Part shown: one piece after another, positions 33,522 to 44,842 of the stretch
How the letters are laid out: every line of letters starts with the position of its first letter
Numbering within the stretch: the stretch's first letter is position 1
Assembly (NCBI GenBank): GCA_947311845.1
Contig: CAMZMU010000041.1
Span: forward strand, 131,905,731-131,969,730
Direction of reading: 5' to 3'
DNA length: 64,000 nt
Origin: Poa pratensis
Taxonomy: Eukaryota; Streptophyta; Magnoliopsida; Poales; Poaceae
The notes under the pieces: model-generated
The model's input: the letters and a program-made list of their open reading frames with translations, nothing else
Database searches by the model: none
What the model was told of the DNA's origin: nothing
Translations under genes and position numbers: made by a program

Positions 33522-34217
33522 ATTTATTAAATGGACATACTAGATATCTGCGCAAATATCTTTGGAAGTTAAAGATACCATTAAAAATCAAAAAAATTCT
33601 TTGGTTCCTCAACCGAAAAGAACTTCTCACAAAAGATAATTTAGCCAAAAGAAGATGGACAGGGAATACGAAATGTGTCATCTGTGATGCGGATGAGTCT
33701 GCAGAACATCTTTTTATAAAGTGTACTTCTGCTAGAGATATTTGGAGATTAGTACATTTTACTTTTAATGTTTACCCTCCAACCAGTATTGCCAATATGT
33801 TGCGGCATTCGGATTGGTGTTGCGGCCATTTTATGGGCTATTTGGAATTGTCGAAATGATATTGTCTTTAACAAAACATCATCTACCCATTATTTGCAGG
33901 TTATACACAAGGCGTTGTACTGGATCAATAAGTGGTTCTTCCTGCTTCCTGTGGATCAGCGTGGCCTTATGGACGCTGGATGTACCCGTATAATGACGGT
34001 CGTGCGGGCTATCTTCTGCCGGGCTGGGTGGCTTAATCATAGAAGACTAGATGCTTAGTGAGCTTATGTTTGAGTGGTTGGTGTTTGTAGCCACTTTGAG
34101 TGATCCATGAGATGTAAACATTTGATAACTTTGGAGTTTAATACTTGCGGAAGGCTGTGTGCATCTCTTTGATGCAGAGGCCGGGGATCCGCACCCCCTT
34201 ATCTAAAAATAATAATA
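33522..34217 (+). mobile_element. 5'-truncated L1-type LINE
   Basis: A 16-bp duplication ATGTAAAATCCATGGT (33506-33521 and 34218-34233) brackets the copy. Its first part encodes the zinc-binding RT-associated domain (KLKIPLKIKKILWFLNRKEL, then CVICDADESAEHLFIKC). After a frameshift near 33790 it encodes the C-terminal stretch with AAILWAIWNCRNDIVFNK and WINKWFFLLP, ending at a stop at 34058. The tail is CTAAAAATAATAATA. This is an ordinary 5'-truncated insertion of about 0.7 kb. Confidence 0.9.
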
Positions 34218-34701
34218 ATGTAAAATCCATGGTTGCGTGGGTGTGTGCAATCGAGCCAACATTTTTCTTTTAGATGTCTTGGAAAAAAGTGTTTTCATCA
34301 ACAATCTAGCAGCAAGTAGTTTGGCCAATATAGGTGAATCCATACAATTAGCTAGATTCACACAGTTTAGCTTTCAGAATTTATAAGACATGTATATATA
34401 CTTTACCAACGTACGTAGACACACAACCGACCTATTCATATGACATGATTTATATTCTTTCATACGTGGAGGAAGAAATAAGAAAAGTCAAATTCTTTTG
34501 TTATTTTTTTTCAAAATGGGAGTATAGTCCCGCCCTCTGCATCACGATGATGCACCCAGTCATTTATAAATAAAAATAGAAATTAACAAAGTTGTGTAGT
34601 TTAAATTCATCATCGACTACTTTTTTTTTGCGGAAAATTCACCTACTAGCCACAGCTAATATAATCTTTCTTTCCCCATATGTGAATCTGATACTTTATT
34701 A

Positions 34702-34824
34702 CTCCCTCCGTCCCAAAATAAGTGTCTCAATGTTATCCAAAAGTGAATGTATATATACTTGTTTCATGTCTAGATACATCCACTCTTTGACAAATTTAAG
34801 ACAGTTATTTTGGGACGGAGGGAG
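34702..34824. mobile_element. Stowaway MITE (Tc1/Mariner)
   Basis: The 123-bp insert starts CTCCCTCCGTCCCAAAATAA and ends with its inverse TTATTTTGGGACGGAGGGAG. TA duplications flank both ends. This is a classic grass Stowaway. Confidence 0.95.
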
Positions 34825-34826
34825 TA

Positions 34827-37257
34827 TAAGTTTGGAGGACGACAGTAGCTAGTTATGTGAAGTGAAACCAATAATACAGTTTGGTGTACGAAATTCTTTC
34901 ATCTATAGTACATACCACCAAAATAGTGGCGCGTGAAACGTTGACATTCCGGAGAAGCTAGCATTTCACGTATATATGCTCCATGCCATCGCCCATACCA
35001 CATAAACAAGACGATGACGTGATAGGATAGCCAGTGGGCTGGGCTTCATCACGAAATTAAAGTCGTAGAAGACGGGCCAATCGGTTCGAGAAAAATATAA
35101 GCGTAAACTATGCGATTATTGATGCAACGTGGCAGGAGAGCACGTCCCAAACTGCCAACGTTACGTCTCGACGTCGACGTTACGTAACGGTGATGGGCCA
35201 GGTGTCTCCGTTTCCACGGCGGAGTTGAGCCGCCGCGCCGAAACGGGAAAATGGTCACGAGCTAGATAGGCCGCCGGTCACGGACGACGACGCATCAGTG
35301 ATGGGATAGTTGTACTAGGGTAATGCAAAGCTGGATGGAACGTGTGATGGATCGATGTGGCACTCATGGCCTGGGCTTGCTTGCTGAATTCGACAACAGC
35401 ACACTGCTGGAGGACGTGATTGTGTGAAGAGTCGATCTCCTTTCCTATGTTACTCAAAAAATGTCCAATTAAGAAGCAAATTGGGGAAGGCACATCCGCA
35501 ATGACAAAGAAAATTGGTTAAGTAAACCTTAGAACAAAAGAAAAGAAAAACCTTAGCCTCCTAATCCGGCGACAGAGAACGGCATTAATTGTGCCACTCG
35601 ATCACCATGTCCATGTATGCATGCATATACAATAACACTGACGTATAATTAACACGTACTAATACAGTACGGGTGATGATGCATATCTGTCGAGTACTTT
35701 ACATCGTCGGTCTCATTCTCTAATTTACTTCTAATTGCGCTTTTATCTTCACGAGATCTTGTATCTCTACTTCACTTACCAGCGCCATTTTTCTAACACC
35801 TACGGCTGAGCAAACGACACGAAATCAATTTCTTTCGCTATCCTAACTTTAGTTTTCTCTCTATTCTTGACAGATGACAACTTGAGTTGATCACACGGTC
35901 TTGTCTCCCATCAACTGACAAATGATAATCGGAGGATCCACGTCGTCGCAAAGCTACGGCAAATCCTAAGTTCGTCAAGAAATGCGACACATGTGGCATG
36001 TGTGCAGGTCACGAGATATACAGCTTACGTCGCGAGATCTATGAATGGAGAGTAAACTAACAAGTGACACTACTAGCTGGCGATCTGCAGCGATCTCATT
36101 TTGATCGTACATATATTGCTTTGATTTAAATATGTTATCGCCCGACTCCGACGTGTCACTTTGGTTTGAGTGTTCTTTGACAATTAGTTGCTGTGATTAG
36201 CCAGTGATAATTAAGCATCAAGGATCTGATTAAAATCGAACATCCTATATTCAGATAGTGTTGCACCGTAGATTTGCCCTTTAGACCTACCTTTTGATTT
36301 GTTAACCTTACACAAATGATGATTCAGTGAACGCGCGCAGTCCACGCCTTTCCCCCTTTTTGATTAGTTCTACCTTCGGTAGCTGATCAGCTTTGTTCAA
36401 CACGTTTTGTATCTAGTGCATGAAGACGAAGCATGTTTTAAATTTTCTATAAAAATTTCCATAAATGGCGTCTAATTCAGGTGATAACAAAGGTCGTTTG
36501 TTTGAAACTGAATTGTGTGATCGATTAGACAAATGAATGTGTTTGAGTTGAACACAAATAATGATTATTTTTTGCGAGAAGAATCCGGATCTATTACAAA
36601 ATCTCGCGAGAAGTATAAACATCTCAAACATAAAAAAATGTATCAAGATTATTGGGCCAAATAACTACCACTAGCGCACTATATATAATGAGCCGTCGAC
36701 ATGCTGTTGACGACGCTCCCCTATCGAAGCCGGCCTACCTCTTGATGACATCCGGAAAGTCTTCGTGCACATGCCACTAAGCGTCGCCACACCAGAGCGA
36801 AAGTCACTGTCATTGAAAATTTTGAATCGATCCTTGTCTCCTAACTTCAAACTGCAACACAAGTAGATAAAACGAGATCTAACGACCAAACGATTCCACG
36901 CCCTCATCAACGCAACCGACAAGATCGTCGCCGACAAGGCGGACGAGAAGATTGGGAAAGAATACACTTTTTCCACACATTGCCGCCATGCATAACCACC
37001 GCAACTTTGTTGTCGGTTGACAGAATTCTAATTTTAGGGCCTTAACTATAGCATCGAGCGCAAGTCCGAGGCCTCGACCCCCTCCCACCGCCGAAACTGC
37101 TTGGAGGCGGGACCCATCGATTGTCACATGGAGACGGTGAGTTCTGTTCTTTTGTTTTCTTTTCATTCTAATTTTAGTCTGATGATGATGATGATCATTG
37201 AGGAATCTAGAAGAGTCTCGAAGCATATTTATACCGTGGGACGTCGTCAACCTCAGA
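34827..37257. other. Intergenic DNA with diverged paralogous blocks
   Basis: No gene is recognised. 35130-35280 resembles 41030-41170 (CTCGACGTCGA-GT, GGACCAGGTGTC-CCGTT, GGTCACGAGCT). 35780-36000 resembles the tandem unit at 28190-28400 and 29860-30320 (GCCATTTT-CTAACAC, GAGCAAA-GACACGA, TTGTCTCC). 36565-37100 has the look of a reversed, old LINE-derived tail (TTTTTTGCGAGAAGAATCCGGATC). Confidence 0.45.
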
Positions 37258-37550
37258 TGGCAAAATCGACACTGTTGACCTCTGTGCGAAAGTTCTTTTG
37301 GGTAGCGCCTCACGATCGGGCGCTACACTTACACAGGGTAGCGCCTTACGTTAAGGCGCTACACTGTGTAGCGCCTTACGATCAGGCGCTACACATCAGT
37401 GCAAAGCCTGATCGTAAGACTTTACACTGTGTAAGGGTAGCGCCCGATCGTGAGGCGCTACCCAAAAGGGTTAGATGCGTGAAATAGTTTCCCGGGAAGT
37501 TCATTTTGTGTTATACTTTCGTCCAGAGGTCAACGGTGTCCAAATTGCCA
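37258..37550. repeat. Foldback locus with nested GTAGCGCC/GGCGCTAC hairpins
   Basis: The two ends (37258-37292, and the inverse of about 37516-37550) match with few mismatches around GTTGACCTCTG. A perfect 32-bp inverted repeat lies inside at 37295-37326 and 37437-37468. The loop itself contains at least two more GTAGCGCC...GGCGCTAC palindromes. The right arm has about 43 extra bases. No coding or target duplication was found. Confidence 0.7.
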
Positions 37551-37610
37551 CCACAGATCGGGCTCACCAATTAACCGGGCAACCGGGATCATAACTCCAT
37601 TCATGCATGC

Positions 37611-40600
37611 ATGCATGCTTTCGGCTCGGTAAAAAAGAACATTCAAAATTTGCGCCGAAATCTCGAATCGATTCGGAGGGACAATCTTTATAGAGGCCCT
37701 ACCACAAAGGAAAAGATGATTGTAAGCAGGCTGCAAGATATGCTAGCAAGAGAAGAAACCATGATGTGTCAACGAGCACGTGTACAATGGCTCAAGGAAG
37801 GGGATAGAAATTCAAGGTTTTTTCATGTCAAAGCGAAGATCCGTGCACATCGAAATCGTATTTGTAACCTGCAAAGAGAAGATGGATCTATTGCTACTTC
37901 CCAGGAAGATATCACCCAAATGGTGATGGACTTCTATAGTAACTTGTTTGCTACTCAAGATCATCTGGAGCCATCTCTGGTTACACGTTATATGGAACGC
38001 AAGATTACACCTGAAATGAATGAATTTCTGTGTGCTCCTTTTACTCACGAGGAGATTACAAAGGCTCTATTCATGATGAAACCAAATAGCTCCCCGGGAA
38101 TTGATGGTTTTACTGCAGGTTTCTATCAGAACCATTGGGACACCATGAAAGATTCGATATGTAATGCAGTGCTGAATTTTCTAAATGGAGGAGACATGCC
38201 TATGGAAATGAATCGTACTATCCTGGTGCTGATTCCAAAAGTGAAGCATCCACAAACCATTTCCCAGTATAGGCCAATTTCCTTATGCAATGTTATCTAT
38301 AAACTCTGCTCAAAAGCATTGGCGAATCGCCTAAGGTATATTTTGGAGGAAGTGATAGCCGAAGAGCAAAGCGCCTTCATTCCAGGAAGACAGATCTTAG
38401 ATAATGTACTAATCGCCTATGAATGTATGCATTACATGAAGAGGAAAAAAGGTAAGAAAGGTGCTTGTGCAATCAAACTTGACATGGCCAAAGCCTATGA
38501 CAGGGTTGAATGGGCTTATCTGGAGCAGATTATGCTGACCATGGGGTTTTCTCAAATATGGATAGACCGTGTTATGCAATGTGTCCGCACTGTCTCTTTT
38601 TCAGTCCGGATTAATGGCTCCTACTCAGATTTCTTTCTTCCGTCAAGGGGAATTAGACAGGGTGATCCAATATCTCCTTATTTATTTCTCTTATGCGCTA
38701 ATGGCTTATCTTCCATGTTGAACAGATGTGGTCCGACTTATTTAAGTCGGGGCATCAGAGTAGGAATTCATGCGCCGTGGATTTCTCACCTTCTTTTTGC
38801 AGACGACTCGATTATATTCTCAGAAGCGTCCAACAAAGGGGCTGATCGGATTCGAAGTATTTTGGAGGATTATCACCATGGCTCAGGTCAGCTTGTCAAC
38901 AAGCAAAAATCAGCTATCTTCTTTAGTAGAAATTGTGATGATACAGAGAAGAACCATGTCATGCAATGTTTGGGAATCCATACTGAAGCTCTTGGTGGAA
39001 AATACTTAGGCCTTCCTACAGCAGTAGGGCGGTCAACCAAAGAAGCTTTTGAATATTTACCTGAGCAGGTCTGCAACTTGACGTCGGGATGGGGTGAAAG
39101 GAACCTCAACTATGCTGCCAGAGAGGTTCTTCTAAAATCAGTAGCTCAGTCAATTCCAACTTATTCTATGAGCTGTTTCAAGTTAAGCCCTCAAACTTGT
39201 GAAAAGCTAACATCTGTGATGGCAAAATATTTCTGGGGAGGCACGAAAGATAAAAGGAAGATGCATTGGCTCCGGTGGTCTCAGATGGCTCGTCCCAAAA
39301 ATGAGGGAGGCATGGGATTTAGGGACCTCAAATGTTTCAACAGAGCTTTGTTGGGCAAGCAGGCGTGGAGACTAATTACTAAACCAACATCTCTATGTGC
39401 CAGAATTTTGAAGGGGAAATATTTTCCAAATTCAGACTTGCTGCACGCAAACAAAGGGAAGCATACATCGCATACTTGGCGTGCAATATATGATGGGAAA
39501 GATGTATTGCAGAAAGGCATCATCAAGCGGATTGGGAACGGGAAGAATACCAAAGTTTGGGAAGATAATTGGATTCCCAACCGGAAAACCATGAAGCCAT
39601 TGTGGAAGCCATTGCATACCGATATTCATCTAGTCTCTCAGTTGTTGGATCAGAGAGGCGAAAGATGGAATACAAATAAAGTATATCAAAGCTTCATTCC
39701 TCCAGACGCTGACGAAATTCTGAAGATTCCAGTGGGCAAAATACACGAGGATGTCATAGCATGGGCATACGAGAAACACGGTAACTATTCTGTCAAATCA
39801 GCTTACCACATGTTATCATCTCTTCATTTATCCAACTCTGCTCCTTCATCATCTACTGGAAATAGACACCCAATGTGGAAGCATCTTTGGAAAATGCGTA
39901 TACCTCCCAAAGTCAAGACATTTTGGTGGAGGGTTTTAAAAGGTTTTATACCTTGCATGCAAGTTCTAAAGCAAAGGCACATTGAAAAAGTTAGTTTTTG
40001 CAAATTTTGTGGACACCACGAAGAATCTGCACAGCATGCTATGATGGAGTGTCCAAATGTTATTTCCTTCTGGAAATCAATTACAGAGGTAATGGGTGTC
40101 AAACTTCCTTCTATGCATCCCCACACTTGGGCATCTGATGTGATTTCAGGGACGATATGTACTGAGAGGGATGCAGAGATTATTGTTTGTGGTGCTTATG
40201 CTTTGTGGAATAACCGAAACAAAATTACAAGGGGGGAATCTGGTTTACCTACAAAGAAATTGGTTTCATGGATTCAAAGTGTTGTCGACGAAACCTGTAA
40301 TCTGGTTCGCCACTCTGCATATAAATCCTTTCCGGAACAACATTGGGCGCCTCCTCCTTCTTCTATGGTGAAGGTTAATTCCGACGGCGCGTTTTACCCT
40401 CTTGAAAGTACTGCAGCTGGAGGTGCTGTGATTAGAGGTTCTAATGGAAATTTTCTGGGTGCTCATGCACGTTGGTATGGTGCTGTAACAAGCCCGCTTG
40501 TGGCAGAAGCAATGGCATGCTTCGAGGGCTTGGAATTTGCTCTGAACCAAGGCTACTCTAGTATTGTGTTAGAGACTGATAGCCAGGAGCTTCTCAATCT

Positions 40601-40874
40601 TTGGCATATGCAGGACGAACAAAGGTCAGAAATCATTGGACCTCTGCAAAGAATCAAAGAGCTGTCTGAACGAGCTGTGTCTTTCAATTTCGTCCATGTG
40701 CCGAGGAGCTGTAACTTTGCCGCACATCTTTGTGCCAAACAGGTGAATCCGGCGCGAGTGGCCTGTGTATGGTTAGAAGAATCCCCAAGTTTTATTGTAA
40801 GCTGTTTACAGCACGACTGTAACTTCATGGTTCCAAATTAATATGAAAGTTTCTTTGACTCGCAAAAAAAAAAA
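37611..40874 (+). mobile_element. L1-type LINE, 5'-truncated, with open RT-RNase H frame
   Basis: One uninterrupted frame of 1076 codons (to 40841) carries RT with the palm motif LLFADDSIIFS near residues 394-404 and SRGIRQGDPISPYLF upstream. It also carries QYRPISLCNVIYK, the zinc-binding RT-associated domain (FWWRVLKGFIP, CKFCGHHEESAQHAMMECP) and a C-terminal RNase H domain (VNSDGAF near residue 920, VAEAMACFEG, VLETDSQELL). An A-run at 40864-40874 follows the stop. The apurinic endonuclease and ORF1 expected upstream are missing; the copy starts close to the pre-RT segment AFGSVKKNIQNLRRNLE. The first ATG is fortuitous. No clear target duplication was found. Lack of any stop or frameshift over 3.2 kb suggests a recent insertion. 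Confidence 0.9.
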
Positions 40875-41481
40875 GCAACGGTGGCACGCAGGCGTGCCCA
40901 TACGACATACAGTACGTGTGAGCTAGTAATAACGTACGTGTTGGCCTGTGAGTGATTCCCGCGTGGGTCCCACGAATAAAGCAGCAGCAGCAGCAGGTGC
41001 ACGTAAGTCGACCAATGAAAGCAGAACCTACCACCGGCGACGAGGCCTCGACGTCGAGGTCACGTGTTCACGGCGACGGACCAGGTGTCCCCGTTCCCGG
41101 CAGATATGCAGGGGATCGAGCCGGCGAATCGGGAAATTTAGGTCACGAGCTGAGACAGATAGGACGATCGACAGGATAGCTGGGTGAGTAGCTAGACGTA
41201 GGTAGGATATTTCAAAATGTATTGTTATTTCCGCCCTCAGTGATTGCTTTGGCCCTTGCAAACTCCCATATTAGTATATACCATTGATTATGCAAATTCA
41301 ACACTAACTACATATTAATGAGGCTACTTGACAATACCAATTTACAAGATTGCTCACTGAACAATGAAAATGCGATGATTTGAAACATTTTTACCTGATA
41401 TTATCAGTTTTCCAAATTATGATTCTAACAAATTTATCCTGAGATGGCACGTAAGGTCATGACGTACTAATAATTTAATAC

Positions 41482-41555
41482 TCCCTCCGGTTCAGAATAA
41501 ATGTGTGGTTAGTTCAAAACTATGACATTTATTATATGTTGGAGACTTGGAGGTA
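41482..41555. mobile_element. Degenerate Stowaway-like remnant
   Basis: CTCCCTCCGGTTCAGAATAAAT at the left and ATTTATTATATGTTGGAGACTTGGAGG at the right look like eroded inverted termini of a short Stowaway MITE, flanked by TA. Confidence 0.4.
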
Positions 41556-41959
41556 GTAACTTTAATAGATGTATGGGGTATTTTTTAAATTCTCCAAATT
41601 AATTGGTAGCTAAGGCGTGTACGATGTTAAAATGAACAATTATATGTAATTTATTTCTTGAAAGTATTATATGCATCAAAATTATTTGTAAATAATGACA
41701 CTTTTTTCTAAATAACTTCCTTGAAGATTAGCAATATTCTCATAAACAAATGGAAGAAACTAGCGTGGGGGCAATGAAGACGCCGACAGCCGGTACCAAT
41801 AAGAAAATTTAGAAAATGAAGATTTCATTACAAAAATAGATGGTACATTCGTAGAGGATTTTATTATCACTAAATACAAAACTTTAAAGTGTAAATGGCA
41901 AGGAAGTAAAAATGTGTCTTTTGTCATCGCGATGAGACAATGAATTAAACACCAGTTAT

Positions 41960-42300
41960 TCCAATATTGGTACAGTATGGTCCAGTATGGATTGGACGGC
42001 CATGACGGCGTCCATGCTTGCCACCACATGGGCGCAGCACAAGTAAACCGAGACGAACCGTGTGCCGCCTTTCCGCCGTCCGGCGGGCCGAATTTGCCCA
42101 GTTCGGAGAAGAGCATGCACCACTTGTACACGCCTATTTGCCTGAAGATGCATGGACTCTTTTTTCCGTTTTAGCTTCTCTAGGCACACATATATAGTCA
42201 GCGAGAAACAAAAGGATACTTGTACAGTCGTTGCTCCGCCTACCAAATTGATCAAGGACAGGTACGTACTCAAACCCCCAGCACGCCAACTGAGATCTTC
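41960..42300 (-). pseudogene. Possible gene relic, unrecognised
   Basis: On the minus strand two overlapping registers read like one protein split by a frameshift: VYKWCMLFSELGKFGPPDGG in one, then TRFVSVYLCCAHVVASMDAV in the other. Base composition rises to gene-like levels here. I cannot name a family, and it may be transposon-derived. Confidence 0.3.
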
Positions 42301-42414
42301 CATTTAGATCAGGTTTCACGAAGCAAGCACTACTCGATGCATGTTTAATTTTGCACAGTTCTTCTGACTTTCCAGTGAACTATATACTATTATGGAGCAT
42401 CGAAAAAAGAAGTG

Positions 42415-42610
42415 TTTTTTGTCTGGAAATCTGTTTGACTCATAGGTGGAGATACACCCACACTATTCAATAATCGTATTTTAAAATGTCAGAAAGTGTT
42501 TTTTTTCAGAAAAATCTTTTTTGAGTATACGCGAGAAAAAAATCGCGAAACAATTTGTCTGAAAATCTGTTTTGACTCATAGGTGGAGATACACCCACTA
42601 CCCAAAAATC
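42415..42610. repeat. Two-copy direct repeat
   Basis: Near 42419 and 42563 the words TCTG-AAATCTGTTT and GACTCATAGGTGGAGATACACCCAC recur 144 bp apart, each followed by AATCGTA-TTTAAAATGTCA. Confidence 0.6.
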
Positions 42611-44621
42611 GTAATTTAAAATGTCAAAATTATTCAAACAAATATTTTGGCTCTATATCCGGCCATTTTATTTCATACCAAACAAAAAATTCGGTGTTTC
42701 AAAATGACTATATGCGAAGCATTTTTTTGTCTTTATAAACTGCCCACAAAATATGACATTTTTTCACGAAACTTTTTGTGCGGCAATAGAAAGTTTGGAT
42801 GTACATCCAAAAAAATTGTTTAATTTTTTATGACATTTTTAAATGCATTTAAAATACATTTTCATACGGGTGCATCTAGTTTTCTGTGCCTATAGAAAAG
42901 GTCAAACAAAGTAAAGAAATGTTGCACATGCGGCACTCCCGTTCGTTCGGGTGACAAACCCCATGCAAGTGTCAATATAGTAAGTGTCAATAGAGTTGGG
43001 CGTGGGAAGAGTATGGCCGATGCAGAAGAACCGGAATGTTGAAGCAGGTGTGACTGTACCAGCATGGCAACGGAATGATCGTTAGTACTACTATTTTCTT
43101 TTATTTACTCCGTATTATTATCACCACTCATGGGGCAGGTCATACCAGCGTGGTTTGGTTTTAAAAATTGGGAAACATAGTCCGAACCTAAACCCCATCC
43201 CTGATAACCGGCACCGAAGCACTACTCGATCTCGATGCATGTTTAATCAGACACCAGCTCCAAAAACGAATAGCTGCCCAAAAATAAATTGAATACAAGC
43301 CTCGTTCCGAAACACGTTAAATACATGGGGCACCAATAAACTTGGATTAGACGTGGAAATACCCACATAAAGTTGCAAAGTGGGGTGCGATGACCGTAAA
43401 AAAAACTTGTATTATGGTGTAAAAACGGTAGATTAGTCAAAATCATTTACAAAATCATTTCAAGAGCATCGTGCTTGTATTTTTTGTAAAAAAGAGTCTT
43501 CATAAAAAAATCTTTTGCTTTAGGGTAAGATAAGTTTGTCCCCAAGAAATTGTCAAAACAATCCTATTTTCTTTTGTTTTTCTGTTATTTTTCGTACTTA
43601 TAGTCTCTTCAGACATATGATACCCTTCCCACGATGCTCATCATGTCGAAAAAGTCTGCGACCAGGAGGAGGACGCCGCCATTGCACGCTTAGCCTGATG
43701 TAAACCGAGACATCTCAAGCCGAGGACTTGCTATGACGACACCGGTCAGGGTATCCCTTGTGCGCGGAGAGGAGAGGCGACGAAGGTTGCGACACCGTCG
43801 CTTATGACCATGGTGTGTCGTTGATAAGGAGGTCAGATAGGTCGAATATCGCCTAACGGGCATGGCATAGTTGTTCCTTTTGGATCGCGCTTTGCACGAG
43901 CATCATCGAAGCTTCGCACCCAGTCGACATTGTTGCAAGCCGCGTTTCACACGTCGAGCGCCTTGACCGTGCTCTTGAGGAACTCAGCGATCAGTTCTCC
44001 GCCGTGTCGGGTAGCGCCCCATGGCAGCGCGCATGGTTGTGTGGTCCCACCAAAACAACAGGAGCCAGCCGAAAGAGAAGGATGCAGGGGAATGCGGATT
44101 CTGTTTGCTTCTATATGTTTTAGCCAAAGTGAGGACCATCATATGAATTCAGTGGAAAATGAGGAGTTGCTTATAAAATAGTCGTACAAGCGCGTATGAC
44201 ACTTTCCATCGTGGCGTAAACTAGGCGTCGAGCTCTTAGGGATTCAGACAAAAAACGACTTCGAAACACAACTAAAAATTATCCAGACTAAATGTTTTGC
44301 CAATTTCTTCCAGCCAAACTTATCCTAAAGCAAAAGTAAATTTTTTATCAAGACTTATGCTTTTTTAATATTACAGGCCTGACCGGTGTTTAGCTGAAGT
44401 TAAAATTCGGAATAATCAGATGATTGTACGCCGTAGTACAGTACAAGTTTAAGTGCCACCCACCCTACTTTGCAAGTTAATGTCGGTATTTACACGTCCA
44501 TGACAAGTATTTAATCTTCTACAAGTGACAAAGAAAATTTCAGAAAACCAAAAACACGCCCTAAAATGGTAGGGGTGATCGTTTCGAATCCACCTGTCGA
44601 CACATGGTTGCTCTCAGCCGA

Positions 44622-44630
44622 AATATATAC
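44622..44630 (+). promoter_or_regulatory. TATA box of the WD40 gene
   Basis: AATATATAC lies about 30 bases before a C/T-rich stretch (CTCCTCTCCCCAATCTCC) that is a likely transcription start zone. This gives a 5' UTR of roughly 190 bases with no intron needed. Confidence 0.55.
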
Positions 44631-44842
44631 CGCCGCTGCTCGGCTCCTCTCCCCAATCTCCAACCTCTCAAGCTTCATCTAAGAAAAAATCTGGCAAGCT
44701 CTCTCTCCGACTCCTTCCTTTCGGTCTCGGGGGCAGCCTTCCTTGCGGCGTAGGACATTCCATATTCTAGTCGACTCGGCCATACAAGGACACTGCCGCC
44801 TCGGGGTGAACGAATCAACAGCTGATCGATCGATTGATCCTC

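Larger units (their letters stand above)
40875..44620. other. Intergenic DNA upstream of the WD40 gene
   Basis: No complete gene is seen. 40980-41000 has a short GCA repeat and 41030-41170 is the paralogue of 35130-35280. 41482-41555 is a worn Stowaway-like remnant. 41960-42300 may be a gene relic. 42400-42850 is AT-rich with a 144-bp-spaced direct repeat. 43620-44180 is a GC-richer relic with no recognisable domain. Confidence 0.5.
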
